Shown here: piece by piece, positions 1 to 7,327 of the stretch | Layout of the letters: every line of letters begins with the position of its first letter | How positions within the stretch are numbered: position 1 is the first letter of the stretch | DNA from: Collinsella sp. AF02-46-1 | Lineage (GTDB): Bacteria > Actinomycetota > Coriobacteriia > Coriobacteriales > Coriobacteriaceae | Assembly (NCBI GenBank): GCA_934876235.1 | Contig: CAKXKM010000024.1 | Coordinates: 1-16,581, forward strand | Length of the DNA stretch: 16,581 nt | Direction: 5' to 3' | Notes under the pieces: generated by a model | Told to the model about the DNA's origin: nothing | Database searches by the model: none | What the model saw: only the letters and a program-made list of their open reading frames with translations | Program-made: the position numbers and the translations under genes

Positions 1-51
1 GCCCTGCACAGGCGAGAAGCGCTTTCTAACACACACGCCGTCACGTTGAAC

Positions 52-57
52 TACAAT
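52..57 (+). promoter_or_regulatory. Possible -10 box (TACAAT)
   Basis: TACAAT lies 68 bases before the start of the small membrane protein gene. No good -35 hexamer is visible 16-18 bases upstream. The same hexamer precedes ung, prfC and the ClC gene, which supports it somewhat. The rest of positions 1-125 shows nothing else recognisable. Confidence 0.3.
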
Positions 58-125
58 GTGCTTCACGATATGTGCCGCAACCTGGGTGCGACAGATTCTC
101 CGCGCCCGCATCGAAAGGACCAGCT

Positions 126-527
126 ATGAGCGCCGCTCGCAAGACACTCAAAATCCTTGCCCTGATTTATTTTGTTCTGGGCATCGCCAGTCTCGTCATT
201 GGAATCGCCGGCATCGCGACCGGCAAGCTCGAGTCCACCTACGGGTCGAACGCCATGCTCGCCGCGGCCGTGATTATCGCCAAGGGCCTCATCGATCTCG
301 CCGCAGGTGTTGCGGGCATCAAGGGCGCCAACAAGCCCTCGCAGGTGGATGGCGCGTTTAAGCTCGGCATCGTTGCCGCACTCGCCACGATTGCGCAGGC
401 CGTGCTCACGCTTCCCGCACTCGGCGGCAGCGCCGTCAATATCGGCGCCTTTGTCATCGTGGTCTACGACCTGTTCTTTGTTCAGCAGGCGCACGCCGTC
501 AAGGCCGAGAACAAGGACCGCCTGTAA
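126..527 (+). CDS. Small four-helix membrane protein, function unknown
   Basis: The protein has 133 residues and I do not recognise a named family. Four hydrophobic segments are visible at about residues 8-30, 43-64, 77-98 and 102-122, and the short C-terminal tail is charged (KAENKDRL). This suggests an integral inner-membrane protein with both ends on the same side. The ATG at 126 was chosen because AAAGGA at 114-119 lies 6 bases before it. An in-frame ATG at 72 would add 18 polar residues and has no ribosome binding site. The gene stands alone and converges on the methyltransferase gene. Small 4-TM proteins of this look are often annotated as hypothetical. A role cannot be inferred from context. 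Confidence 0.8.
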   Translation: MSAARKTLKILALIYFVLGIASLVIGIAGIATGKLESTYGSNAMLAAAVIIAKGLIDLAAGVAGIKGANKPSQVDGAFKLGIVAALATIAQAVLTLPALGGSAVNIGAFVIVVYDLFFVQQAHAVKAENKDRL

Positions 528-565
528 GCGCTCGCTTCTCATAGCCTCTGCAGCCAAGCAACTAA

Positions 566-601
566 AAAGGGCCGATCGCACATCTCCGCGGTCGACCCTT
601 T
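566..601. terminator. Hairpin terminator between convergent genes
   Basis: Positions 566-579 pair with 588-601 as a 14-position stem with one C/A mismatch and one G-T wobble, around an 8-base loop. On the + strand the 3' side runs into TTTGCATTTG. On the minus strand the stem is followed by TTTTT, so it could stop transcripts from both sides. It follows the stop of the small membrane protein gene by 38 bases. Confidence 0.65.
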
Positions 602-617
602 GCATTTGCCCAGATAA

Positions 618-654
618 AACCTGCCAAAATAAACCTGTCCCTTTTTGGCAGGTT
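618..654 (-). terminator. Perfect 12-bp hairpin after the methyltransferase gene
   Basis: AACCTGCCAAAA at 618-629 and TTTTGGCAGGTT at 643-654 are exact inverses around a 13-base loop. On the minus strand the stem begins one base after the methyltransferase stop codon and ends in GGCAGGTTTTAT, the form of an intrinsic terminator. The loop holds AAACCTGTCC, a near copy of the left arm, so an alternative weaker pairing is possible and the element may be a repeated palindrome. Confidence 0.65.
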
Positions 655-655
655 G

Positions 656-1471
656 TTAGCGGTGGCGGTACTCGGCGATGATGAAGTCGATATCGGTCTG
701 AAGGGTGTCCAGGTTTGCCAGGCGTTCCTTGTCGGCAGGGCGCGTGCGGTAGTAGTACGGCGTCATCTGGAACACCGCCTCAATGTCGGCCTGCGTCTGG
801 AGCGTAATGTTCGCAGACACCCGCTGCGTTCCCACCAGCTCGAGCTCGGTTGTCTGCGGCAGCTTCTCATCGTTGAGATACGGCGTGTCGTAGAGTACCT
901 CCTTGAGCCCAAACAGATGCCGAGCACCCGGCACCACGGTAAAGAGCGAGCCCTCGGGTGCCAGCACGCGGGCAAACTCGCGCTCGTTAAAGGGGGCAAA
1001 GAGCTCGGTCACCATATCGAAGGCGCCGCCCGCCACGGGGATGTCCTTCATGTTGGCCACAAAGTAGGTCGCATCGCCGCGCTTGGCGGCCAGGCGCACC
1101 ATCTCTTTGCCCAAGTCGAACCCGTAGGCATCCGCGCCCGGCACCGCACCCATGGCGCTGGTGTAGTAGCCCTCGCCACAGCAAATATCGAGCAAGGTCA
1201 CAGGAGTGCCCGTAGACGCCGCACGCCCAGACACCTGCTCGCGCACCAGCCCAACCATCGCATCGCGCAACGGCGCATAGTAACCGCGGTTTAGAAAGTC
1301 ACGACGGCTGCGCGCCTGCGACTTGGGATCGCCCATGGAGTCGCCGCTCTTGGACGAGCGCAACAGGTACAGATAGCCCGCGCGCGCACGGTCAAATCGG
1401 TGTCCGCCCGCGCATGCGGCACCGCGCTCGTCGTCCACCAACGGCTCATGGCAAACGGGACACAACAACAT
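656..1471 (-). CDS. RlmA-type 23S rRNA (guanine-N1)-methyltransferase
   Basis: The 271-residue protein has the two-part layout of the RlmA family, which methylates N1 of a guanine in hairpin 35 of 23S rRNA using S-adenosylmethionine. An N-terminal zinc site is visible (C4, C7, C20, H24). It is followed by the family stretch FDRARAGYLYLL (26-37) and a GDS/R-rich segment. The SAM-binding motif I is LLDICCGEGYYT at 93-104, where the usual second Gly is Cys97. The length matches the family (about 270). The ATG is preceded by AAGGAG with 5 bases between. Members differ in the target base (G745 in the RlmA-I type, G748 in the TlrB/RlmA-II type that affects macrolide response). I cannot tell which from sequence alone, so no symbol is given. 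Transcription probably starts from the extended -10 at 1507-1515. Confidence 0.88.
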   Translation of the reverse strand: MLLCPVCHEPLVDDERGAACAGGHRFDRARAGYLYLLRSSKSGDSMGDPKSQARSRRDFLNRGYYAPLRDAMVGLVREQVSGRAASTGTPVTLLDICCGEGYYTSAMGAVPGADAYGFDLGKEMVRLAAKRGDATYFVANMKDIPVAGGAFDMVTELFAPFNEREFARVLAPEGSLFTVVPGARHLFGLKEVLYDTPYLNDEKLPQTTELELVGTQRVSANITLQTQADIEAVFQMTPYYYRTRPADKERLANLDTLQTDIDFIIAEYRHR

Positions 1472-1506
1472 GGCAACTCCTTAGCGCGGACAACACAACG
1501 CCCACC

Positions 1507-1525
1507 ATTGTCGCACGCCTCCCCC
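1507..1525 (-). promoter_or_regulatory. Extended -10 promoter block of the methyltransferase gene
   Basis: Read on the minus strand the block is GGGGGAGGCGTGCGACAAT. It contains TG, one base, then GACAAT, which fits an extended -10 promoter, about 35 bases before the ATG. The block recurs with 18 of 19 identical bases at 14713-14731 before the channel gene, which argues for function. No -35 hexamer is evident, as expected for an extended -10. Confidence 0.5.
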
Positions 1526-1529
1526 CACC

Positions 1530-1561
1530 TAGTCATTGGGGACGTTCTTAAATGACTAGTC
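1530..1561. repeat. Half copy of a repeated extragenic palindrome
   Basis: TAGTCATTGGGGACGTTCTT, three bases, then TGACTAGTC. The 32 bases match 14743-14774 at 29 positions, and all differences fall in the three central bases. Here only one long arm is present, while the other copy has both. It lies between the divergent methyltransferase and MATE genes. Bases 1562-1623 up to the MATE start hold no clear promoter beyond a TATCAT at 1571-1576. Confidence 0.7.
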
Positions 1562-1623
1562 GATTAGGAGTATCATCGTCTGCGCAAATAAGCATGGAAA
1601 AGCATATTAGAGATTGAGAGCGT

Positions 1624-3006
1624 ATGGCTGATACCGCATCTAAGCACATTGACATGACTACCGGCTCGCCGTGGCGCAATATTCCCCTGTTCGCCTTCCC
1701 CGTCGCCGCCACGAGTATCTTGGAGCAGCTGTCGAATCTCATCGCCACGGTCATTATCGGTAACTTCTCGGGCGACCAGGGAACCCTCGCCATGGCAGCG
1801 GTCGGCTCCAACGTGCCGCTCACCAGCCTTATGATCAACCTGTTTATTGGCATGTCACTTGGCTCCAACGTGGTCATCGCCAACGCTATCGGCCGCAACG
1901 ATCAGAACATGGTCAAACGCGCCGTCCATACCTCGATTTTAATGGCGCTCGTGGGCTTTGTCGTCATCGCACTGGGCGAGATCTTTGCCGAGCCCATGCT
2001 CGCTGCGCTCAACGTGCCTGCCGAGACCATGCCGCTCGCTTCGCTCTACCTGCGCGTCTTTTTGCTCAGCATGCCCTCGATCTTGCTCTACAACTTTGAG
2101 GCCGCGATCTTCCGCTCCGTCGGCATCACCCGCATGCCGCTGCAGGCGCTCGCCGTGTCCACCGTCCTCAACATTGGCCTGGACCTCATCTTTGTCCCCG
2201 TGCTCCACTGGGGCGTCGCGGGTGTCGCCATCGCCACCGCCATCGCTTACACCGTCAGTGCCGGGACGCTCTTTGTCCGTCTGCTCAAGACCGACTCCGT
2301 CGTCCGCGTCACCCCGCGCGACCTGGCAATCGACCCCGTTGCTCTCAAGCGCATCGTCAAGATCGGCCTGCCCGCTGGCATCCAAAGCGCTGTCTTTGCC
2401 GTCGCCAACATCATCATCCAGTCCGCCATCAACAGCTTGGGCACCGAGGTCATGGCGGCATCAAGCGCCGCCATGAGCTTGGAGTACGTGTGCTACAACC
2501 TGCTCAACAGCTTTAGCCAGGCTTGCACCACCTTTGTGGGACAAAACCACGGTGCCCGCCAAATCGACCGCTGCACCAAGACGCTCAAGGTCTGCCTGAT
2601 CGAAGGCGGTATCGTTGCACTCACCACGATTATCGTTATCGTCGGTCTGGGGCGCGAGATCCTATCGCTCTTTAACAGCGACCCCAACATCGTCTCGATC
2701 GGCTACATCCGCGTGTGTTCGATCTTCCCTGCCTACGCCTTTAGCATGTTCTACGAAAACATGTCCGGCTACCTGCGCGGCTTTGGCATCTCGCTCATGC
2801 CTGCCCTCATCACCATGATCTGCGTGTGCGGTATCCGCTTCTACTGGGTGTTCTGCGTGTTCCCGCACTTCCGCACCTTTGCGAACATCATGATGGTCTA
2901 CCCCATCAGCCTGGGCACCACGGCGTTCTTTATGGTCGTGGCGGTATTGCTCTGTCACCCGGCACGCACCTACCGTCTGGCGCAAGCCAAAGCGACAGCC
3001 CGCTAA
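1624..3006 (+). CDS. MATE family multidrug/cation efflux transporter
   Basis: The 460-residue protein is the usual MATE length, with about 12 hydrophobic segments. Two homologous halves are recognisable: an N-terminal helix with PVAATSILEQL (about 23-33) and a second-half counterpart with PAGIQSAVFAV. The loop VGSNVPLTSLMIN and the stretch GVAGVAIATAIAY are typical of the family. MATE proteins export organic cations, drugs or metabolites from the cytoplasm in exchange for Na+ or H+. The substrate is not predictable here. The start has only a weak GAGAG upstream. ATG codons further in have no better site. The gene is monocistronic and ends 27 bases from the converging LysR gene, with no terminator seen between them. 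Confidence 0.9.
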   Translation: MADTASKHIDMTTGSPWRNIPLFAFPVAATSILEQLSNLIATVIIGNFSGDQGTLAMAAVGSNVPLTSLMINLFIGMSLGSNVVIANAIGRNDQNMVKRAVHTSILMALVGFVVIALGEIFAEPMLAALNVPAETMPLASLYLRVFLLSMPSILLYNFEAAIFRSVGITRMPLQALAVSTVLNIGLDLIFVPVLHWGVAGVAIATAIAYTVSAGTLFVRLLKTDSVVRVTPRDLAIDPVALKRIVKIGLPAGIQSAVFAVANIIIQSAINSLGTEVMAASSAAMSLEYVCYNLLNSFSQACTTFVGQNHGARQIDRCTKTLKVCLIEGGIVALTTIIVIVGLGREILSLFNSDPNIVSIGYIRVCSIFPAYAFSMFYENMSGYLRGFGISLMPALITMICVCGIRFYWVFCVFPHFRTFANIMMVYPISLGTTAFFMVVAVLLCHPARTYRLAQAKATAR

Positions 3007-3033
3007 TCACCACTCTCAACGTCACGCCAGTCA

Positions 3034-3900
3034 TTAATTGACAATATGCGAGCTCATATAGTCGATAAAGCGCCTCGTGGCGATAGGCATGGTGTCCCAG
3101 CTGCGCCAAGCCGCCACCACATCGCGCGAGGGAGCGTGCACGATGGGACGCACGCGGATACCGGCCTTCATGCCCTCGACCGTACGACGGTAGAGCATGC
3201 TCACGCCTAGGCCCTCCTCCACCATCGCCATAATGGTGTAGTCGTCGGTAACCTCACTCGTCACGCGCGGCGACAGCCCATGCGCGGCAAAGGCATCGAG
3301 CACCAGACTCTGTTCGCCCTCATCCAGCAGCACAAACGGTTCGGACGCCAGGTCGGCAAGCGTCACCTTTTCCTTTGCCGCCAGCGGATGGGCGGCCGGC
3401 AACAGCGCCACCAGCTCGTCGTGATAGACCACGCGCTTCTGAAGCCCCGTGGTAAATCCGCGTGCCGTAAAGCAAAAGTCAACCACGCCATCGTGCACCC
3501 ACTGGGCATTGCGCGTGTAATCGCCCTGCTTGAGGGTAAAGCGTACGCCCGGATGCAGGGCCCCAAAGTCGCGGATAACGCGCGGCAATACGGTACGGCT
3601 CACATTGGTAAACGTCGCAATGCGAATGTCGGTCGATGAAAGCCCCAACAACTCCTGACGCTTGCCCTCAAGCTCCGCCTCGGCGGTTACGATCTGGCGC
3701 AGATACGGAAGATACTGTTTGCCGTCGCGCGTCAGCGACACACCCTGCTTGCCGCGCTCGATAATCGTGGTGCCCAGCTCGCGCTCGAGCGCCTTGACGG
3801 CCTGGCTTACCGCACTTTGCGTATAGCCCAGCTCGTCGGCCGCGCCCTTCAGGCTGCCGCAATCGACCACCATACATACAATCTGATACCGCGATGCCAT
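3034..3900 (-). CDS. LysR family transcriptional regulator
   Basis: The 288-residue protein has the N-terminal winged helix-turn-helix of LysR regulators (about residues 1-60, core GSLKGAADELGYTQSAVSQA at 15-34). A linker and an effector-binding domain of periplasmic-binding-protein fold follow to the C-terminus. GGAGG lies 4 bases before the ATG. It is divergent from the EamA exporter at 4059 across 158 bases. This is the standard arrangement in which such a regulator controls the neighbour and its own gene from the shared region. The ligand is unknown. It could instead act on the MATE gene, but that gene converges and does not share a promoter region with it. Confidence 0.9.
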   Translation of the reverse strand: MASRYQIVCMVVDCGSLKGAADELGYTQSAVSQAVKALERELGTTIIERGKQGVSLTRDGKQYLPYLRQIVTAEAELEGKRQELLGLSSTDIRIATFTNVSRTVLPRVIRDFGALHPGVRFTLKQGDYTRNAQWVHDGVVDFCFTARGFTTGLQKRVVYHDELVALLPAAHPLAAKEKVTLADLASEPFVLLDEGEQSLVLDAFAAHGLSPRVTSEVTDDYTIMAMVEEGLGVSMLYRRTVEGMKAGIRVRPIVHAPSRDVVAAWRSWDTMPIATRRFIDYMSSHIVN

Positions 3901-3959
3901 CGTGCCTCCACATCGATGTAGCCGTAAAACGTTTTGCCAGGGCTTTTTCTAGCAGCATT

Positions 3960-3978
3960 AGTATTTCTTAATCATACT
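3960..3978. promoter_or_regulatory. Candidate LysR operator (AGTAT-N9-ATACT)
   Basis: In the divergent region between the regulator and the exporter, AGTAT at 3960-3964 and ATACT at 3974-3978 form a dyad in an AT-rich patch. LysR regulators typically bind short interrupted dyads of roughly 15 bp in such places. The rest of 3901-4058 has no confidently placed promoter. Confidence 0.35.
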
Positions 3979-4058
3979 GAAGATACATTCGCTTTACTAC
4001 ATCCATATCTGGGAGCAGAATCCTTTTTGCGAAACCGTTCTGTAACAAAAGGAGTCCC

Positions 4059-4961
4059 ATGGATCGCAAAAAAGCAATCGCGCTCTCATTTTCCGTTCCC
4101 GTTGCATGGGGCTTTTCGTACCCCCTCATGAAGATCGGCATGGACAGCATGAACGCCACGAGCATCGTTGCGCTGCGCTGCATCATCGCCTTTGCGGCTT
4201 GTCTGTTGCTCTTCCACAAGCACGCGCTGCGCATCAACCGTGACGTGATGGTCCGCGCCGCCATCATCGGCGCCATCATGGCAACCGAGCTCACCTGCAT
4301 GTGCTTGGGCTCCAGCCTTACCTCTGCCTCCACCGCTGGCTTTTTGCAGAGCCTGACGGTCGTGATCGTACCGTTTGCCAACGCGGCCCTGCTGCGTCGC
4401 GCCCCCGAGCGCAAGGTACTCATTGGCACCGCCATCGTCACCTGCGGCATGCTGCTGCTCTCGGGCGCCGACTTTACCAGCCTGAATCCCGGTGCGGTCA
4501 TCATGCTGCTCTCGGCCTTTATCTATGCCGGCCACATTATCGTCGCCAAGCGCTTTGTCGAAGAAGTCGACCCGCTGGCTCTGGGCGTTTGGCAGCTGGG
4601 CTTTGGCGGCCTGTTCTCGGGCATCGCCGCATGCACCTTTGGCGGCTTCACGCTCCCCAGCACGCCCAACGAGATCGTCGTTGTCGTAGCGCTCGCACTC
4701 ATCTGCTCTGCCTACGGCTTTATCACCCAGACGCTCGTGCAGCCCCACGTGTCTGCCGAGACCACCGGCTTTGCCTTCTCGCTCGAGCCGGTCTGTTCCG
4801 CCGTCTTTTCGTTCTTCCTGGTCGGCGAGGTCCTGAACCCCATCGCCTTCTTTGGTGCCGCCCTCATCCTCACCGGCGTCATGGTGGCAACCGTCGAGCT
4901 TCCGCGCCTTCGCGCACATGGACAGGCTCGCATGGCAGGAGCGCCCGAGCACGTCTCGTAG
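4059..4961 (+). CDS. EamA/DMT family transporter
   Basis: The 300-residue protein has about ten hydrophobic helices in two EamA repeats. It opens with PVAWGFSYPLMKIGM, a hallmark of the first helix in this family. The second repeat begins near residue 146 (VIMLLSAFIYAGHIIVAKRF), and the ending is SAVFSFFLVGEVLNPIAFFGAALILTG-like, as in many drug/metabolite exporters. The expected role is efflux or uptake of small metabolites across the inner membrane, substrate unknown. AAAGGAG lies 4 bases before the ATG. The divergent LysR gene is the likely regulator. ung follows 88 bases downstream on the same strand. Confidence 0.9.
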   Translation: MDRKKAIALSFSVPVAWGFSYPLMKIGMDSMNATSIVALRCIIAFAACLLLFHKHALRINRDVMVRAAIIGAIMATELTCMCLGSSLTSASTAGFLQSLTVVIVPFANAALLRRAPERKVLIGTAIVTCGMLLLSGADFTSLNPGAVIMLLSAFIYAGHIIVAKRFVEEVDPLALGVWQLGFGGLFSGIAACTFGGFTLPSTPNEIVVVVALALICSAYGFITQTLVQPHVSAETTGFAFSLEPVCSAVFSFFLVGEVLNPIAFFGAALILTGVMVATVELPRLRAHGQARMAGAPEHVS

Positions 4962-4988
4962 ACCCCACTCTTCATACAGCCGCGGCAT

Positions 4989-5014
4989 AAAGGCAACCGG
5001 TGCGCCTTTACAAT
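4989..5014 (+). promoter_or_regulatory. Hairpin and possible -10 box upstream of ung
   Basis: AAAGGC at 4989-4994 pairs with GCCTTT at 5004-5009, a short stem between the EamA and ung genes. TACAAT at 5009-5014 overlaps its 3' edge and lies 35 bases before the ung start. It could be a -10 box, though a -35 is not visible. The stem may be a weak terminator for the EamA gene. Confidence 0.3.
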
Positions 5015-5049
5015 AGATGACAACAGAGCATCTGCCATAAAGGAGCCCC

Positions 5050-5775
5050 ATGGACACCGCAACCCGCGACCGCAACATAGCAACTTGGTTGGGCGATGCG
5101 CCGCAGCCGGTACGTGACACGACGAACCAGCTGCTCAAGCGCATCGCCCTTTTACGTGCCGAGCAGACTATCTACCCGGCACAAGACGACATCCTCAATG
5201 CCCTCGCCTACACGCCGGCCGACCAGGTCAAGGTTGTCATCTTGGGTCAAGACCCCTATCACGGACCCAACCAGGCAATGGGGCTGTCGTTCTCGGTCCC
5301 CGCGTCGCAAACCAAGTTGCCGCCGAGCCTGCGCAACATCTATAAGGAACTCAACGCCGATCTGGGTTGCCCCATTCCCGCCACGGGAGACCTAACCCCA
5401 TGGGCACAACAGGGCGTCCTGCTCCTCAACACTACGCTCACCGTGCGCGAGCATACCGCGAACTCGCACGCCAAACTGGGCTGGAGCACGCTCACCGACT
5501 ATATTATCGAACGCTGCTGCCAGCTGCCCCAGCCGGTGGTCTTTTTGGCATGGGGCCGCTTTGCCCAGCAGATGGTTGAGGGCAAGCTCGCCGCAATCGG
5601 CGCGGGCAAGGCAATCGACAAGTTCTGCCTGGCCTCTACGCATCCCTCGCCGCTTTCAGCCAACCGCGCCACGGCAGAACTCCCCGCCTTTATGGGGTCG
5701 CGCCCCTTCTCCGCTGCCAATCGGCTACTCGAACAGCACGGCTCGACCCCCGTCAACTGGACTTGCCTCGGCTAA
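5050..5775 (+). CDS. ung: Uracil-DNA glycosylase, family 1
   Basis: The enzyme removes uracil from DNA as the first step of base-excision repair. All family 1 motifs are present in the 241 residues: the water-activating loop GQDPYHG at 66-72 with catalytic Asp68, the uracil-recognising Asn127 in GVLLLNTTL, and the DNA-intercalation motif HPSPLS at 198-203 with catalytic His198. The length is slightly above the E. coli protein (229). AAAGGAG lies 4 bases before the ATG. The gene follows the EamA exporter at 88 bases and may have its own promoter. The hairpin at 5791-5828 ends the transcript. Confidence 0.97.
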   Translation: MDTATRDRNIATWLGDAPQPVRDTTNQLLKRIALLRAEQTIYPAQDDILNALAYTPADQVKVVILGQDPYHGPNQAMGLSFSVPASQTKLPPSLRNIYKELNADLGCPIPATGDLTPWAQQGVLLLNTTLTVREHTANSHAKLGWSTLTDYIIERCCQLPQPVVFLAWGRFAQQMVEGKLAAIGAGKAIDKFCLASTHPSPLSANRATAELPAFMGSRPFSAANRLLEQHGSTPVNWTCLG

Positions 5776-5790
5776 AAATCGATACATCAA

Positions 5791-5828
5791 AAACGCGCCA
5801 GACGGCAATCTTGCCATCGGGCGCGTTT
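5791..5828. terminator. Bidirectional hairpin terminator between ung and the SDR gene
   Basis: AAACGCGCC at 5791-5799 pairs with GGCGCGTTT at 5820-5828. Inside, 5801-5808 pairs with 5811-5818 (one mismatch) around a two-base loop, giving a long rod. On the minus strand it runs into TTTTTGATG, a good T-tract just past the SDR stop. On the + strand the tail is TTTCCTATT. Confidence 0.8.
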
Positions 5829-5829
5829 C

Positions 5830-6510
5830 CTATTCGGGCCAAATAAATTGTGTGCGGCCGGCCTCGCCACCGTCAATGAGCAGACTCTGCCCGGTCATAA
5901 ACCGGTTGGTCACGCCCACAAAGTAGATCCACTCAGCGATCTCCTGGGCGGTAGCCCAGCGCTTAAGCGGCGTGAGCTCCATAATCTGGTTCCACAGGTG
6001 CTCGTCTTCCATCACGCAACGGTTGAGCGGCGTGATAACGCCGCCCGGGTCCACACTGTTGGCGATGGCCTGCGGTGCTAGGCGGTTTGCAAGGTTCTTG
6101 GTGTAGGCGATAACGCCGCCCTTGCTGGCGGCATAGGCGGGAAACTCCGATCCCGTATGTCCGCTCGCCGACCCCACATTGACCACGGATTTGATAGCCG
6201 GCGCCGGCTTGGCGGCAAGCCCCTCCCCCTCAAAGGCGTAGCACTCGGTCACGTTGATGGTGCCGCACAGGTTGGCGGCAATATCGTCGGCCGAGTCCTG
6301 CGTGCCGGCAACGTTCACGATTACCTGGGGTTCAAGGTCAACTGGAAACGAGTCCGGCTCGCGGACATCAACGATCAGATGGCGGTAGCGCTCGTGTTCG
6401 ATCGCCGCCGGCAGCAGATCAAAGCCCACGACCTCGTGACCCTCGTCCAAAAAGCGCTGCACGCACGCGGCTCCGATACCGCCCGAAGCGCCCGTGATCA
6501 AAACCCGCAT
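5830..6510 (-). CDS. Short-chain dehydrogenase/reductase
   Basis: The 226-residue cytoplasmic enzyme has a Rossmann fold with the NAD(P) motif TGASGGIG at 6-13. An Asp31 at the end of beta-2 (VVGFDLL) suggests a preference for NAD(H). The NNAG-like motif is NVAG at 66-69. The catalytic set is Ser114, Tyr126 and Lys130 (YAASK). PGG...T after the active site closes the cofactor site. It is slightly shorter than the common 240-260. The substrate is not predictable: FabG-like reductases and hydroxysteroid dehydrogenases share these features. AAGGAG lies 5 bases before the ATG and overlaps the stop codon of the upstream transporter gene, so the two are one operon, probably translationally coupled. 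Confidence 0.88.
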   Translation of the reverse strand: MRVLITGASGGIGAACVQRFLDEGHEVVGFDLLPAAIEHERYRHLIVDVREPDSFPVDLEPQVIVNVAGTQDSADDIAANLCGTINVTECYAFEGEGLAAKPAPAIKSVVNVGSASGHTGSEFPAYAASKGGVIAYTKNLANRLAPQAIANSVDPGGVITPLNRCVMEDEHLWNQIMELTPLKRWATAQEIAEWIYFVGVTNRFMTGQSLLIDGGEAGRTQFIWPE

Positions 6511-6519
6511 ACTTGCTCC

Positions 6520-7242
6520 TTAGGCGGTTGCGTGACGCTCGAGATACTCGGCACCCACGTTCTCGCGCTCCCAGCCGCGCACGACCTTGTAGCCCACGGG
6601 GCTCAAGAAGACCTCGCACAGCAGCTCGGCAACAGCGCCGGTCAGCGAGCACATAAGGACCTGCACCCAGGTCCAACCAAAGAACGTATGGCTCACCACA
6701 ATGGCAAAGACCAGGTTGTCGACAAACTGGCCAACACCCGTGGACACATAGGAGCGGAAGGCGAAGCTCGCAAAGTTATTCTTTTTGAGCATACGGCCGA
6801 GCGACTGGTTGAGCGTGGAGTTAACCACGGCAGAAACGAGCATTGCCAGCGAAGAGCCCAGCACCACGTACCAGGTGCCGCCAATGGTGGCGTTAAGGGC
6901 GCTGTTGACCTCGATCATGCCCGTGTCGTAGTAGGCGCCCCACATGCCGGGCGTGAGCGAGCATGCCCAAAAGCACAGGCTCACGGCCAGGTTGACCAGC
7001 AGCGCGAGGATAGAGATTTTGATGGATGCCTTGGCGCCAAAGCGCTTGCAGATCATGTCCTGGCACAAAAACGAAACCCAGCTCACCACAAAGCCGCAGT
7101 CGAGCGCCAGATACGGCAGGCTGATAAGCTCCTTGTTGGCCAGCAGGTTCATCATGATGACGCTCACGAAAAACAGCGAAACCGTTGCCGCGGGAATGCT
7201 CCGCAACAGGACCTTGTAGTCCTCCATGACCTTCTTGATCAT
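6520..7242 (-). CDS. VUT/YhhQ family transporter, probable queuosine-precursor uptake
   Basis: The 240-residue protein has about six hydrophobic helices. It matches the VUT (DUF165, YhhQ) family in the N-terminal NLLANKE (32-38), followed by LDCGFVVSWVSFLCQDMICKRFG-type sequence (about 48-69), a polar loop, and a C-terminal VGQFVDNLVF segment. YhhQ of E. coli imports the queuosine precursors preQ0 and preQ1, so salvage of a 7-deazaguanine for tRNA modification is the likely job here. AAAGGAG precedes the ATG. Expression probably starts at the promoter 7328-7356 and passes through a folded leader. The SDR gene follows directly in the same operon. Confidence 0.83.
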   Translation of the reverse strand: MIKKVMEDYKVLLRSIPAATVSLFFVSVIMMNLLANKELISLPYLALDCGFVVSWVSFLCQDMICKRFGAKASIKISILALLVNLAVSLCFWACSLTPGMWGAYYDTGMIEVNSALNATIGGTWYVVLGSSLAMLVSAVVNSTLNQSLGRMLKKNNFASFAFRSYVSTGVGQFVDNLVFAIVVSHTFFGWTWVQVLMCSLTGAVAELLCEVFLSPVGYKVVRGWERENVGAEYLERHATA

Positions 7243-7321
7243 TATGTGCTCCTTTGGTTTTAGGTTTAACGAGCAGGATATCGGACCCGAACTGCTCGAA
7301 CGTCTCGGTCTTGAGACGACG
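7243..7321 (-). ncRNA. Structured 5' leader of the VUT-SDR operon, possible riboswitch
   Basis: From the predicted transcript start to the ATG there are about 79 bases. Stem 1 is CGTCTC/GAGACG (7301-7318, 6-base loop). Stem 2 is a perfect 7-bp CGAGCAG/CTGCTCG (7270-7276 with 7292-7298) with a 15-base loop, and is followed by an A-rich tail leading into AAAGGAG. In the loop (UUCGGGUCCGAUAUC on the RNA) GGU can pair with ACC in the tail, and UCC with GGA of the ribosome binding site. An H-type pseudoknot over an A-rich tail resembles the general plan of preQ1 riboswitches. I do not see the exact class I consensus, so the class is open. Confidence 0.4.
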
Positions 7322-7327
7322 GTGGGT

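Noticed and set aside
4086..5144. Minus-strand open frame (352 codons) opposite the EamA and ung genes
   Set aside because: It is antisense to two well-supported genes, with no start signal and biased composition.
6157..7263. Long + strand open frame (368 codons) opposite the SDR and VUT genes
   Set aside because: It lies antisense to two genes with clear family motifs, has no ribosome binding site and gives a His/Arg/Gln-rich product typical of the reverse strand of GC-rich genes.
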